In this document: positions 49,081-61,035 of the stretch, piece by piece
How positions within the stretch are numbered: position 1 is the stretch's first letter
Layout: every line of letters starts with the position of its first letter
Assembly: GCA_963930655.1 (NCBI GenBank)
Contig: OZ005621.1
Location: forward strand, 18,587,001 to 18,651,000
DNA length: 64,000 nt
Origin: Myrica gale
Taxonomy: Eukaryota; Streptophyta; Magnoliopsida; Fagales; Myricaceae
Reading direction: 5' to 3'
Position numbers and translations under genes: made by a program
Notes under the pieces: model-generated
Told to the model about the DNA's origin: nothing
Seen by the model: the letters and a program-made list of their open reading frames with translations, nothing else
Databases searched by the model: none

Positions 49081-50150
49081 ACCAGAACGATTCGCGAGGT
49101 GGACGACGATTGGACACTCGTTCGAACTCACCTCTCAGTTCGAACGAATACCGCACAGATGACACAAATCAAAGGTCCACAATTGCCATGTGGCGGAATC
49201 CTGCATTGTCGTTCGAACTACGTTTGACACTAGTTCGAACGACGTCAGGCGTTGCAGGAAACGAAAAGACGTTGCCTGCAACGCCTAAATCAATGACGCG
49301 TAAAAAAGGGCCACGTTTCGCATTCGTTCGAACGAAACGATTATTCGAACGAACTACGCACAGATGGCACAAATCAAAGGAACACAATTGCCATGTGGCG
49401 GAATCCTGCATTTTCGTTCGAACTATGACAATACGTTCGAACAAGGATAGGCGTTGCAAAAAAAAAAAGAGGTTGCTTGCAACGCCTCAATCAATAACAA
49501 ATAATAAAGGGACACGTTTCGTATGCTGGTTCGAACGCGTTACGTTCGTTCGAACTAGATCAGACGTTGCAGGCAAAGAAAAGACGTTGCCTGCAACGCC
49601 TCACAGTCACCAATAAAAGAGTATCACGATTCACCTTCGTTCGAACTGAGAGTCTGTTCGAACACGTATATGATAATTGGCGCGTCTTTATATTAACCAA
49701 TCACAGATGGACACCAGTCTCACGTTCGAACATATTCCTAACTCGTTCGAACTACTAATTCTTGGTCGAACCGAACACTTTGTTCGAATAGATTATGATT
49801 CGGCGACGAAAAGAGTTTGTTCGAACTGACCAATCAGTTCGAGCGGTCCGTTTTAGTTTTGCGACGAAAATAATTCGTGACAGAAAATATCTCTTGTTCG
49901 AACTGCCTTATTTTGTTCGAACTAATCTGCGTGTAATTATTTATTAATATAATTTCTTTTCTACTAGTTCGAACGGAAGTAATTCGTTCGAACGGAGGTT
50001 TCGGCAACGGTTTTTCTTGGTTCGTCGCTGAAGGAGTTTCGTTCTCCAAATCAGTGACGAACTTCACATTGCGTCGCGGAAACTCTACTTTCAGCGACGA
50101 AATTTTATTCGTCGCTGAAAAATTCGTCGCTAAAAGTTTAATCTGGTGTA
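49081..50150. repeat. CACTA-3 right subterminal repeats with a 203-bp tandem duplication
   Basis: Many gttcgaacga-type sites in both orientations. The block with cacaattgccatgtggcgga occurs at 49177 and 49380, 203 bp apart, and cgttgcctgcaacgcct-type segments occur three times between 49240 and 49600. The terminal 100 bp repeats ttcgtcgctgaaa. Confidence 0.88.
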
Positions 50151-50512
50151 GTGTGTACTTTTATACACTCTTGCTTCCTAGGATGTAGTTTTTATGAAGA
50201 GCAAGAAGATATAGTTTTAATCCTAGTTTTTATGGCGTAAACTAAAAAATAATTATCAACATACTATCGGATTCTTTTATTTTCTCAATATATATATACC
50301 TTTATTTTCTTTTTCACAATCCGCTTCATTTTTTTTTCCCAAACACAGTTCCAATGAATGCCGTGTAATAATTTAATTCGATTAATAACTCAAATGAGGA
50401 CTAAAAAATCAATAATGATAAAATAATAATGAATTTCCTCTTTTTTTGAATTTCTTTCTAACTTCAATGCTTAATAAACTCATATTATAAACTGACACTT
50501 TTAAATAGATCG

Positions 50513-50720
50513 GAGTTCTTTGTAATTTTCTATTTAAATTACATGTGTAATTTAGAGAGATAGACATTATAGATAGATAGTACAAATATTGCTCATATAA
50601 AATTTCAGGCAGTATAAAACTTACAATAAGATTTATTGGGATCTACTGATTGTGTGTATTTTTCTTTAAATTATACAGTAAAATTTGATAAAAAAATATA
50701 GAAGAACTTAATCCCTTTTA
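50513..50720. mobile_element. Diverged fold-back MITE related to the one at 25906
   Basis: Left arm has ttctttgtaattttct and agagagatagacatta. The right arm inverted shows agttcttctatatttt and aaaatacacacaatc. Same layout as 25906-26086 but more decayed. Confidence 0.5.
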
Positions 50721-50761
50721 AATTACTAAATAAAATTTTGAATTTACGATTAAAACTTAAA

Positions 50762-50912
50762 TGGCGTTTGGAAACAAAATTTTGTCAAAAATTTTGGGTA
50801 TAGGAGTTGATGAAAAATTGAGTAGAAAAAGTGAAAAAGTGAGGAGATAGAAATTTTTGTAATGATGATAAAATTTTAGGAGTTAAAATTTTGGTTTGTC
50901 AAACAACATGCA
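50762..50912. mobile_element. Small MITE with short inverted ends
   Basis: Begins ggcgtttggaaacaaaattt and ends aaaattttggtttgtcaaac. Ends are roughly complementary. About 150 bp. Confidence 0.5.
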
Positions 50913-52374
50913 TACACATAATTTCCTCTCTTTTTTCTCCTTTTTCTTCTTCCCATTTTTTTTCTCTCCTTTCCTTACTTCTCTCTAATTGCCTACACAT
51001 TTAACAATACTTTTCGATTTATTATATTTTGTCCTCATTTTTTCTCTCTCTAAATCAGCCAGCACACACCCATTTTCCTATTCATTAGGCATGCCAAAGG
51101 CGCCTCTCCTTAATTTTAGGGCTCGCTCTCTTTCTTCTTAAATTTGTCGTGTATCTCTCTCGTCTCTCAAGTAACTTCTTAGTTCTTTTGATTTTTGCAA
51201 ATTGGTTCTAGAGGAATTGGTGCTCTGTTTATTCATGAGATTAGAGTACATTTGATCTCTACGAATCGGTGCTTTGTGGTGTACAAATTGTTATATCCAT
51301 TCAAACTAATAGAGTACATTTGATTAAACTTCCCTTTGCACAATGTATATTCCGTTATTAGACATATATGCTCTTCGTTCACAATCTACGATTGGTATAG
51401 CCCTTGCCTCCAACACTCGTCCTGTTAACCATGGTCTCTCATACCACTCTGGGCTGAGAAACATCCTGACTTATAGAAATCTTGACATAACATGTCAAAA
51501 AAACACCTTATAAATCCCAAAGCCTAAGCCTGAAGTTTGAGGAAATTGCTTTTTAGTCGTGGAAACGTTGGATTTTCCTTGAATCAAATTGGGATAAACA
51601 ATATTGATGGAAATAAGATTGAGCTTTGGGAATTGGGTGTATATGCTTCTGACTGCTTGGCAAGCTTTGTAAACTTATTTGGAAATTTTGCTGAGCTCTC
51701 TAAAGCTAATTAAATTACTAAAATAGACATTATAGCTTACATCCAAGATTGAAGTGCTAAGTTGCTGAATTCCAGTCTTTAATTTGCATTGTCAACTTGT
51801 TAAGACCATTCAAGGACAGCCGAGTTTTCTGACTTTACGCGTGTTTGGCCCCTGATTAATTTTCACCTAATTGTTTTCTTTAATTTGATTAACTATGGAT
51901 TTCAGTAATTTCCAAATTTTATTGTCTTCCATGTTTAAATGTTAGCAAAATAAAGTAAATTTTGTTTTGTTTTTGTTTCAGTAATTTCCAAATTTTATTG
52001 TACATCTTCCATGTTTAATAGAGTAGTGTAATTACTAATTACTAATTAGTTTCAGTAACATTTCTATTTTATCCTTTTATTTTAGACATTCTTTATTTTG
52101 GAATTTCTATTTGATTTGTTGATTTAGAATTCTTTAAATGTATACTTTAAGTCTTAAGATGTATGATTTATTATTCTTAAAAAACTATGATTTAGAATTC
52201 TTTAATTAGTAGCCTAGTAATTTGTATAGTAATATTCTTTAAATGTATGATATAGAATTCTATTTGGTTTGTTATAGAAGAAATGTTATAATTGTTGTAA
52301 AAAAAACACCAAAAAACTGGCTTAAAGAAACCCATAAAATGGTCAAAAAAGAACAAAAAATGTAACCTAAAATA

Positions 52375-52522
52375 AGGCTCAAACCAACCAAACTGGACCG
52401 GCCCTTGACCGGTCCGGTTTCATTAACATGGTTGGTCCGGTCCGGTTGATTGATATTTCTCAACATATCCAGTCAAACCGGCCCAGACCAGATCGAATCG
52501 GACCGGCCTTTGGACACCCCTA
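52375..52522. mobile_element. hAT-type element, right end
   Basis: The end ggacacccctac (inverted: taggggtgtcc) matches the usual plant hAT terminus TAGGGGTG. Inside are repeated ggtccggtccggttt and aaaccggcc motifs, typical of hAT subterminal repeats. The other end was not found. A left end of the same type is at 61956. Confidence 0.6.
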
Positions 52523-52951
52523 CTTGACACACAAAGCATGTGACACTTCTATACGAAACCTAAAATACTCATAAAAGGGTAAAGAAAGTTGGATAAATAC
52601 CATCACTTTGCGAAAGTTAATGTATATGATATATCGGAAGCATAAATTTTAAGAATTTAAATTTGTAGAAGACAACTTTATGTGATTTTGTAAAAAATAA
52701 TAATAAAATAATTTAATAATATTTTATTGTAAAATAATTTATATTTTAATTTATTAAAAAAGTAAAGAAAGAAAAGGTTTAGTAGTATTTTTACGAATTA
52801 TAAAAAAGTATTAAAATTAGAATGAGTAAGTGTTAAAAATTTTTATGTTTGGTTATAAAAAATTGGACGTTTGAAAGAAAATTAAAAATTTCGTGACAAA
52901 AGTTGGCTTCAAGGCAGAAACACATAAAGGTGGGTAATTTAAAAAAGAAAA

Positions 52952-54312
52952 TGGTTAATTACAAAAACTCCCCTTTCAAACTTTCTCACTTATCTCAATA
53001 TCCCCATAATCTTTAACTCGTGTCAATTCACCCTTTTAAACTTACGTAAACGTGTCATTTTTATTTTTGACTCATTTTTAAGGATGTCTTACTATGTTTT
53101 CCGTCACACGTGTGTATCCCGTGAGCTTCCTCATTTTTGAAAGACCAAAATGCCCTCATAAACCCATTTATTCGTTGACATTACAAGAAAGGGAAAAAAT
53201 CACTTGTTCTTGTGTGTATTATGTATTCGATGTCTTCCTCATCCCAAGCATTTCATCCTTCACCGTCACTTCCTCATTCACTGTATTTCAACGTCTTCCT
53301 TAGTTATAGGCGCATGAATCAGATAAGTCACTTACTCAGTTATAGATTTAAGTTTTTTTCCATCTAAATCAGTCGATTTAGGGTTCGAGTTTGAATTGGT
53401 TGCTTGCGAATGGATTAAACGTAAAGGAATGGGGTATGAGTTGTGTTTATGTAGGGAAAAAAGTTGATAAAAAGTTGAGTGGGGTAGGGGTTGCGAATGG
53501 TATTTTGTCCTAGAGTGGAGTGATCCCCTAAACTAGGAAACCGCGACCATTGCTTAATTGTTTAAGGTCTTAACTCTTGATAATATGTCATGTATGCAAC
53601 ATTAAAAGAACCCAACAAAATTTCAAGAAACATACATAAAACAACCATCTGGCAATGTGATTTACTTGCTCTTGAAGGTTACAGATTATGCAAAAATGGT
53701 GACAATCTACCGAAGACACTTGGGGTGTGGAATTATGACTTAGAACAGAACAATGGCATGCATCCAATCGAACAGAAAGAAAAAGTTCTTACAAGAAGGA
53801 AATTATGGCAGTGCTTATATATTTCGTATTTAAAGCATCAAATGTACGGATATTATTATTATTTATTGAAATAAAATATGTGGGTTTATTTATTCCCTCT
53901 CAGCATTAGAATTTTTTACTATCGGCATTATATTGAGGCAAAGATCAAGTAAGATCGCACTGTTTTATTTTCAAAGCTTGGTTTCAGAAATCAACAATGT
54001 TTTCGCACTCTTTCAACCCTATTCGCAAGCCCTAATCTCATAACAACCTATTCGCAAACAAATTGAGGGGAATAGGGAAGGATTAGAGGAAGTATCTTGC
54101 TAATATGAGAAGAAAATGACAATGCCTAACAGTCTCAGATCTTGCGTGGACTTTTGACAACCTGGGTGGTGTTTTTCTTTACTTCTAATAGCTTTGAAGG
54201 GCTAGTCATTATGCTGCACGAATGAGGTTTTCAACGAACCAATGGGTTTGTGGGTCATTTTATCTTTTATATGAGGCAGCTCACGTGAAATGCACGTGTG
54301 ACGGAAAATGTA
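52952..54312. mobile_element. MULE-2: shortened relative of MULE-1, cut by a CACTA end
   Basis: Begins tggttaattacaaaaactcc and follows the MULE-1 TIR for about 220 bp. Near 54050 aaattgaggggaatagggaa matches the MULE-1 interior near 42000, and 54230-54312 matches the inner part of the right TIR. The outer part of the right TIR is absent because a CACTA terminus begins at 54313. The interior open frame at 53590-53874 is not recognised. Confidence 0.8.
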
Positions 54313-54900
54313 CACTACTAAAAAAAGGACTTCCAGCTGCGGTCACTGTAGCGGCGGTCGCTAAAACCGCCGCTACAAGGTTTTTTTAGCCGCGTTTTTG
54401 GAAAAGCGCGGGTAAAAATATCCTGTAGCGGCGGTCACTGTAGCGGCGGTCATTGACCGCCGCTATAGGGGGTCTGTAGCGGCGGTCGGTGACCGCCGCT
54501 AAAAAGACCGCCACTATAGGGTCTCTTTTAGTGGCGGTCTATATAGCGGCGGTCACCGACCGCCGCTATAGATACCCTATAGCCGCGGTTTCGAATAAAC
54601 CGCGGCTATAGGTCCTACCTCTCGCGGCGGTCAACTTGACTGCCGCTAGAAATATGGTGCCTACAGCGGCGGTCATCATGACCGCCGCTGTAGGCTGTAC
54701 CTTTAGCAGCGTTTTTTTTAAAAAACGCTGCTAAAGATATACCTATAGCAGCGGTCAAAACCGCTGCTATAGGTATATGCGAAAAAAAAATTAAAAAAAT
54801 TATTATTTATATGTTAATAATTGAAAAAAATGAAAAAAATAGAAAAATAAAATTTTATGTGTTACTTAAGGTTAATAATTATTTTATTGACTATTTATTA
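54313..54900. mobile_element. CACTA-5: one end of a CACTA element of the CACTA-1 family
   Basis: Begins CACTACTAAAAAAAGG, preceded by gta. It contains hairpins tagcggcggtc/gaccgccgcta, tagccgcgg, cagcggcggtc and tagcagcg in the order seen in the reverse complement of the CACTA-1 right end, and homology runs into the AT-rich interior (ttattatttatatgttaata). No matching second end is visible before 64000, so the element is either truncated or continues beyond the window with other elements nested in it. Confidence 0.85.
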
Positions 54901-55371
54901 TACATCAGTGCAAGGATGGTAAGAAAATAGGAATCTAACCTAATTGGAGCAATTTTCGCGCACGTGTTGGTTTTTTGGTCATAACTTTGGCTACGAGTAC
55001 CCGATTCGCGCCCATGACCCCAATTCGGAAAGCTCTTTTCGGCGCGCACGTCGTGGGCACCAGGCCATGCTTCGGTGTGCCTCGTTTCGAGCCCTAAATC
55101 CGCTGTTTTCCCTCTCAAAAACCTATTTTTAGTTATGATTTTCTTTCCTTTAACTATTTCAGCTCGGCTTGTGGTTTAAAATGGTAATTAATATGGTTTT
55201 AGCTATTTTAGTTAATATTTTGGTCATAGTTGTTATGGTAATTAAATATTTTATTAATCATAATTAATAATTCTATTTCAAAAATTTTACTATCAACTTG
55301 TTTTAATTAAAATTATTACACTAGTTATAAATCATGTATTAAATAATGACTCAAGCAGATCAAACTGAAGG
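54901..55371. other. Unassigned sequence between CACTA-5 end and the Harbinger gene
   Basis: A GC-richer patch at 54940-55110 (with ttttggtcataactttggct) lies in AT-rich DNA. No feature supported; Harbinger terminal repeats were not found. Confidence 0.4.
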
Positions 55372-56753
55372 AATGATGATTCGGACGACGATCTGAGAGA
55401 ACGAGTGATTATTGCAGACTTTTATCTCCGAACAGAACGTAGGAGAAGGTGTTCACGGAGGTTGCGTATGTGGCCTGTGGGATTATCGGGTGCTGAATAT
55501 ATTGAGCAGGTTCTTAACAACCCAAATCCAACTAATTGCAGGTGGCAGTTTCGCATGGGTCCGAGTGTATTTCAGCTACTAGCCGATACACTCGTAGAAG
55601 AAGGGCAATACGAGCCTACTTGAGGCGTAACTGTAGAGGAGGCTTTGGCCATGTGTATGAAGGTAATCGGATTCGGGACCACCCATCGAGACATTTCGGA
55701 TCGATTTTGTCGTTCGCTTCAAACAGTGAACAAGTGTGTCCATAGAATCCTTGACGCAATGTTGAACGTGGGTCATATAATTATACGACCTCGACACATT
55801 ATAGGTGTGGTGGACCCGCACATTTATGGAAATCCAAAGTATGACCTTTGGTTCAGGGTAAGTGATTTTTACATCCCCTATCTCTAATACCTTTCAATTG
55901 GGAAAAATGAATTTGCATGAAAGTGTTGATTAACATTACGTACGTGCAAAACTGTATAGGGGCCCTTGATGGGACACATGTGGTAGCAGATGGGGTACCC
56001 CCGGTACTACATAATGCATTTCGTAATAGGAATAGGTATTTGTCACAGAATGTCGTAGCAGTTTGTGATTTCAATATGCTATTCACATATGTCTACCCAG
56101 AGTGGGAGGGTCTGCACATGATAACCGCGTATTGACAGACGCCCTCAGCAGACCAGAATTAGGATTTCCTGTCCCCCCCACCAGGTACAACGCTTCAACA
56201 TCGTTTAGCTTTACGTACAAAAGTAGTACAATAGCTTATAGCGTAACTCCTCTTAATGCGTTTTTGTGCAGGGTACTTTTACGTCGTTGATTCAGGCTAT
56301 CCATGCAAAGAAGGATTCCTCCCTCCATACAAGGTGGAGAGGTATCACTTGAGCTCATTCGTTGGGGGTGGAGCACCAAGGGGACCCAAGGAATTGTTTA
56401 ACCGCAACCATAACTCACTGCGAAACGTAATAGAAAGATGCTTTGGGGCGCTAAAAAAGCGGTGCAAGGTTTTGAAGAGAATGGGTAATTTTGAATTGAA
56501 TAGGCAAGCACAGCTGGTCACGGCAAGTTGTGTGATTCACAACTTTATAAGGTTGAATGATGTGGACGATAGGATTTTTCATCGTTATTCTAACCCAAAT
56601 CGTGGTGTGGGCTTGGATTCTTCATCAAGCAGCAATGACGACGATGACGACGGGGGCGACGTAAATGTTGATGATAGTGAGAATACACCCTCAATGCTAG
56701 CGATGCACGACTACATTGCTGAGAATATGTGGACTGCTAGTGGGGGCAGGTGA
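55372..56753 (+). pseudogene. PIF/Harbinger transposase (DDE_Tnp_4), lightly damaged
   Basis: Nuclease of the PIF/Harbinger superfamily, related to HARBI1 and ALP1. The frame opens near 55379 with SDDDLRERVIIADFYLRTER, continues to GQYEPT, a TGA (55621-55623), then GVTVEEALAMCMKVIGFGTT and RHIIGVVDPHIYGNP. A small intron (about 55859-55950) precedes NCIGALDGTHVVADG, which has the first catalytic Asp. VYPEWEG is followed by a one-base shift and then SAHDNRVLTDAL (second Asp). A second small intron ends at gtgcag before GYFYVVDSGYPCKEGFLPPY. RNVIERCFGALKKRC holds the Glu. The tail is acidic (SSSSNDDDDDGGDVNVDD) and ends at TGA 56751-56753. One stop and one shift suggest a recent loss of function. 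The ORF1/Myb partner was not seen. Confidence 0.88.
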
Positions 56754-57564
56754 AATATTTTGTTGACCTTTTTTCTGAATCAGTTGAACATCTTTGTTTC
56801 GATGTCTTAGTTGTTTTGGCTTGTATGATCGATGCTTAATGGCATTTTAGTTCGTCTAATGTCCTATCAAATTTGGGTGCGGTGAAATGGTAGGATTGCA
56901 ATGGCATTACTTTATGTTATAAGCAGAGATGATGTTGACATTTTTAAGTAGAAAATGTCGGATTATATACGTTACTATTATACTTCGGAATTGATTATCA
57001 TTTATGAAAAAATAAAGAGAACAGAAAATGGTCCTGCTTCACCAGCTGCGTATAAAAGAAAAAGGAAAAAGAAAAAAATTTGAAAAAAAAAACCATAAAA
57101 CAATTGTGAAGGGGAACGTGCTGACGGCGGTAGAGGTTTCTTTAGGACCTACATGTGCTCAAATGCCTGTAAAAATCGTGAGGAAAAATCATATTATAAA
57201 TATTATAATAAATAAAACAAAAATGGTAACACCTTCCATTCTTTTTACATGTTTACATGAATAACAAAAAACACTTTAAAGAAGGGAGGGGGACCGCACG
57301 CCAGCGGGGGAAGAAGTTGGCGCCTACCCTTTCCATTCTTTTTATATTATTATTATATATTAAATGAATAAATAATACTCTCTCTCCTATACACTAATCT
57401 CAATCAAACAAACACCCAATCATTCTTAATTATTACTATCACAAAATTTTCTAACATTTACACAAACACATCTTAAAATTTTAACACTTTTTACAAACTT
57501 CAATACACCTCTTTCTTCTCAAAAAGTGCTAAAATTTTACAAATCACTCAATTTTTTTCTACGC
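56754..57564. other. Spacer after the Harbinger gene
   Basis: AT-rich with no supported gene. From 57390 to 57560 the sequence resembles non-autonomous element debris (aaattttaacactttttac). Confidence 0.45.
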
Positions 57565-57722
57565 AAACGCAGCTTTATTGCTTCAAATGATCTTAGTGTT
57601 GTTGCTGCATTAAACCTGTTTTTTGACAGTAAGTTTAAGTTGAAAGACCTTGGTGCTCCTATGTATTTCTTAGGCATCGAGATAGCAAGATCAGCTAATG
57701 GAATCTCTCTAAGGCTGCTCTA
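57565..57722 (+). mobile_element. Copia reverse-transcriptase fossil fragment
   Basis: A short stretch reads FKLKDLGAPMYFLGIEIARS, the end of the Ty1/copia reverse transcriptase. It is a small broken piece without LTRs, and likely old. CACTA-4 begins about 60 bp to its right. Confidence 0.8.
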
Positions 57723-58560
57723 ATGATTTCTTGGTTATGAGGATTGTTTTTTCTTTTCTTTTTTATATGTCTGAGGATTAACTATAAGAAAAATGGGCTA
57801 TAACAACCAAATTTTTGGCCACCAGCTAAATGTGGTTGCTAATAGTTGACTTTTAGCAACCAAATTCTAAAACTGCTCCTATTGACACTTTTAGCAGCAA
57901 AATTTAAGATGATAACTAATTTTTGGTCGAAATAGGATATTAACAACTAGATGATTTGTTCCTAAAAGTTAAACAATGACAACCAATATTTTTTAGGTCG
58001 AAATAGAAAATTAGCAATCAGATGATTGTTTGCTAAAAGTTAAACAATGACAACTAATATTTTTTTGGCTCTAAATAGGATATTATCAACCAGATGATTG
58101 GTTGCTAAAAGTTAAACAATGACAACCAATATAGCCTTTAGCGACGAATTCATTAGCGATAGATTCAATTTTGTCGCTAAAAGTACTTTTTATGCGACAA
58201 AATTCTAAATTGTTGCTTTAATGAATCCAATTGTGCTGCAAAAATTATGTCGTAACAAAAATAATATTTTGTCGCTAAAAAATTTAATCACAATTTTTTT
58301 GCCACAAATGTAACATGTCGCTAAAATATATTACAAATATGATATAAACATTTGACTGTGATTTAACCGTCTAGTAATTATTTTTATTTAACTTGTACAC
58401 TATATCTTTGATATTAAATATTATGGAAAATAATTTACCGTTGATATTCATTTCTCACCTCACATTTAATCACAATTTACCAAAATTTTAGTTTATAAAT
58501 ACCACCCGAAGAAACCACAAAGCGTGGTAGACCAAATTAGTGAATAATGTCGTATAAAAA

Positions 58561-59459
58561 GGGAAATTTACAAATAACTCACTGAGTTTTAGCGTCTTTT
58601 TCAAAAACTCATTCGGTTTTAAAAAATTTCAAAACGCTCATTGGGTTTACAATTTTAGAATCAAAACTCACTGGACCCAACACCATTAAACCTATTTAAC
58701 GAAAAATTCATATCTTCCAATCACAATGTGACACGTGTCATTAAATAAATAAAAAATAAAAAAATAAATAAAAAACGTAATTTAAACTCTGGGTGGACCC
58801 CCTTCAGTTATGGGCTGCCATGGGTGGACCCCCTCCACCCATCAGCGTCTGGGTGGGGGTTGGGGGACCCCCTATCCTGCTCGGGGTGGAGGAGTCCTCC
58901 CTCTGGCCGCCCAGTTCTAAGATTCCCACTCCACCGCGAAAGGATTAGGGGTCCTCGATCTTTTTTTTTTTATAAAAAAAATAAAATAATTATGTTTTTT
59001 TATTAATTTTAGATTTATTTTTTTATTTTTTTTAATGACATGTATCACATTGTGATTGAACGATATGAATTTTCCGTTAAATAGGTACAACAGCGTTGTG
59101 TCTAGTGAGTTTTGATACTACAATGACAAACCACTGAGCGTTTTGAAATTTTTTAAAACCCAATGAGTTTTTAAAAAGGCGTTAAAACTTATGAGTTATT
59201 TGTAAATTGCTTTTTTAAATTACGTTTTTTTATTAATTTTTTTTATTTTGTATTCTTTAAAAATATTTTTTATTTATTGTATGACATGTGTCACATTGTG
59301 ATTGGACGATATAGATTTTCCATTAAATAGGTCTAACGTCGTTGGGTCGAGTGAGTTTTGATTCTAAAATTGTAAACCCAGTGAGCGTTTTGAAATTTTT
59401 TAAAACCCAATGAGTTTTTGAAAAATGCTAAAACTCAGTGAGTTATTTGTAAATTTCCC
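58561..59459. mobile_element. Mutator-like TIR element nested in CACTA-4
   Basis: Ends gggaaatttacaaataactc and gagttatttgtaaatttccc are inverted repeats extending about 190 bp, flanked by the 8-bp direct repeat tataaaaa (58553-58560, 59460-59467). A third TIR copy, in the right-hand orientation, lies inside at about 59035-59210, so the element is itself rearranged. The GC-rich core (58785-58960) is not recognised. Confidence 0.88.
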
Positions 59460-59593
59460 TATAAAAACCAATGGTTGTTATATCAACAAACAATAAGGCC
59501 CTTAGTGTAATTTTCTATTTTACTCTCTTTTAGACTAAGCATTGTGCGTGCTTGCCAGTTGTATCTCGTAAGCAACCCCGCAGAAACCAAGGA

Positions 59594-59895
59594 AATGTTC
59601 GGTTTGAGTAAAAATGTAGAATTTTAGAGAAGTTGTGAATATTTATGTTGAATAGTATTTTATTGGTGTTTGTGTAAAGTGGAGAGATAAATTATTTGAT
59701 GTAATTATTTAATAAAAAAGTATTGGAGTTATGTGAAAAAGTATAGAGAAAGAAAATTTATGTTGAATAAAAAAGTAAAAAGTTGTTGGAGATTGTATAA
59801 AATGTTTTGATGTTTGTGTTTGAATTCTGAATATGTTCGGTGGTAGTTTTGTGAATGTATTTGAATCCTGAAAAAATGTAGGAAACGAACATAAC
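59594..59895. mobile_element. MITE with TGTTCGG ends inside CACTA-4
   Basis: Begins aatgttcggtttgagt and ends ggaaacgaacataacc, giving inverted ends like those at 22470 and 23441. About 300 bp, AT-rich. Confidence 0.6.
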
Positions 59896-61035
59896 CCATG
59901 AGAAAGTTCTCGACACTTTTGCTTTAAAGCTTCTATCGCACCTTACACCTGTCGCATCTTTGTCCGTTAATTTGAAAAAAACCTAACAGTTCGAAGACTC
60001 CAGTACGCCTCTCACTTTCATCACTCTTCTTCTCCTCTCTTTCTCGTACAGGCTATGACAACTACCCAAATCTTTTCTCCTCACACAGATGCTGCGACAA
60101 CTACAAAAAGCATCGTATATTTTTCACTATTTGCGATTTTTTCGATAGATCTATCTAACTGCTAACACTGCCTGAGATTCAACTTTTTTCTCACTCATCT
60201 TTTCTCTTCTCTCATGGATGAAAGCAATCGCCTTGAAGCCTCTATTTCACTGTCAACAAACGAACATCGAAGGGTGAAGAACGAACAACAAAAGCTATGG
60301 TGATGGAGATCTTGTCACATTTTGTGAAATCCTTTATGTATTGAAGATCTTTTTCTTTCTTGGGTTTGTTGTAGATATTTATTTTTGGGCGTATTTGTTG
60401 CAGATCTTTATCTGTAAAGATCTTTGCTGGGTTTGTTGTAGATATGTATTTCTTGGGTTTGTTTTCTAGTTTATTTTCTTGTGTCCTGTTTTGTGAAGTC
60501 TCTGTACAAAGTTTAATGAATATTCAAAATTAATTTCGATTGTTGTCTCGTTGTTTGTTTGTTTGAGATGAATTATGCAGTTGGTTTTGCTATTTTTGTG
60601 CATATGCGAAGATGGTTCTTTGACGAACTAGTTCGGAGAATATGCGACTCTCTAGTCGTCGCCCTCCTCTCTTGCAACTATTCTTTGTCATTGGTAGATC
60701 TGCTGGTCTTTCCCTACGAAAAAGAGGCACCGAATTTGTTCAAGCTTTTCTCGGCAAGTGTTGGTCATTGGAGGAGCACTTTGGTGAAGACTTGCATATT
60801 TCGTAGTTAAATATCATTGCCCACGAGGCAAATGGCGACGTCTTTCCGTTGCGATAGTTTTTTAACAACTAATTAGCCAACTTTTGGCAACCATAATTGG
60901 CGCAAGGAGAATCCAAATTTCTTGTAGTGATTGTTTACCTTTACGACTCCTAAGAGAAATCTTACTATGGTAAGAAAATGCCTTATATTGAATTATACTC
61001 GCTGAACGAAGATTCTTGGAGTAGAGTTGAATCAG

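Larger units (their letters stand above)
42680..50154 (-). mobile_element. CACTA-3: CACTA element whose transposase core was replaced
   Basis: Starts CACTACAAC at 42680 and ends TGGTGTAGTG at 50154, flanked by TGT (42677-42679, 50155-50157); 7475 bp. The terminal stem uses ttcgtcgctgaaagt units. Minus-strand TnpA gene (43530-45062) and TnpD tail (45112-46598) are followed by a patched junction and foreign coding remnants. No tnp2 domain, so non-autonomous. Confidence 0.95.
50155..52951. other. Intergenic region with MITEs and a hAT end
   Basis: No gene recognised. Contents listed separately are MITEs at 50513-50720 and 50762-50912 and a hAT terminus at 52522. The rest is AT-rich. Confidence 0.5.
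57780..60929. mobile_element. CACTA-4: non-autonomous CACTA element with a nested TIR element
   Basis: Ends TTTCTTGTAGTG at 60929. The left end is aactataagaaaaatgg at 57780, where the first C has become A. Target duplication ATT lies at 57777-57779 and 60930-60932. Left subterminal repeats are caaccaaat, gattggttgctaaaagtt and ttgtcgctaaaa. No transposase gene is seen. A Mutator-like element is nested at 58561-59459. An open frame of 83 codons at 60559-60810 (VHMRRWFFDELVRRICDSLV) is not recognised. Confidence 0.85.

Noticed and set aside
49110-49616. Plus-strand open frame of 168 codons
   Set aside because: It runs through the CACTA-3 subterminal repeats; the peptide is just repeated translations of gttcgaacga blocks.
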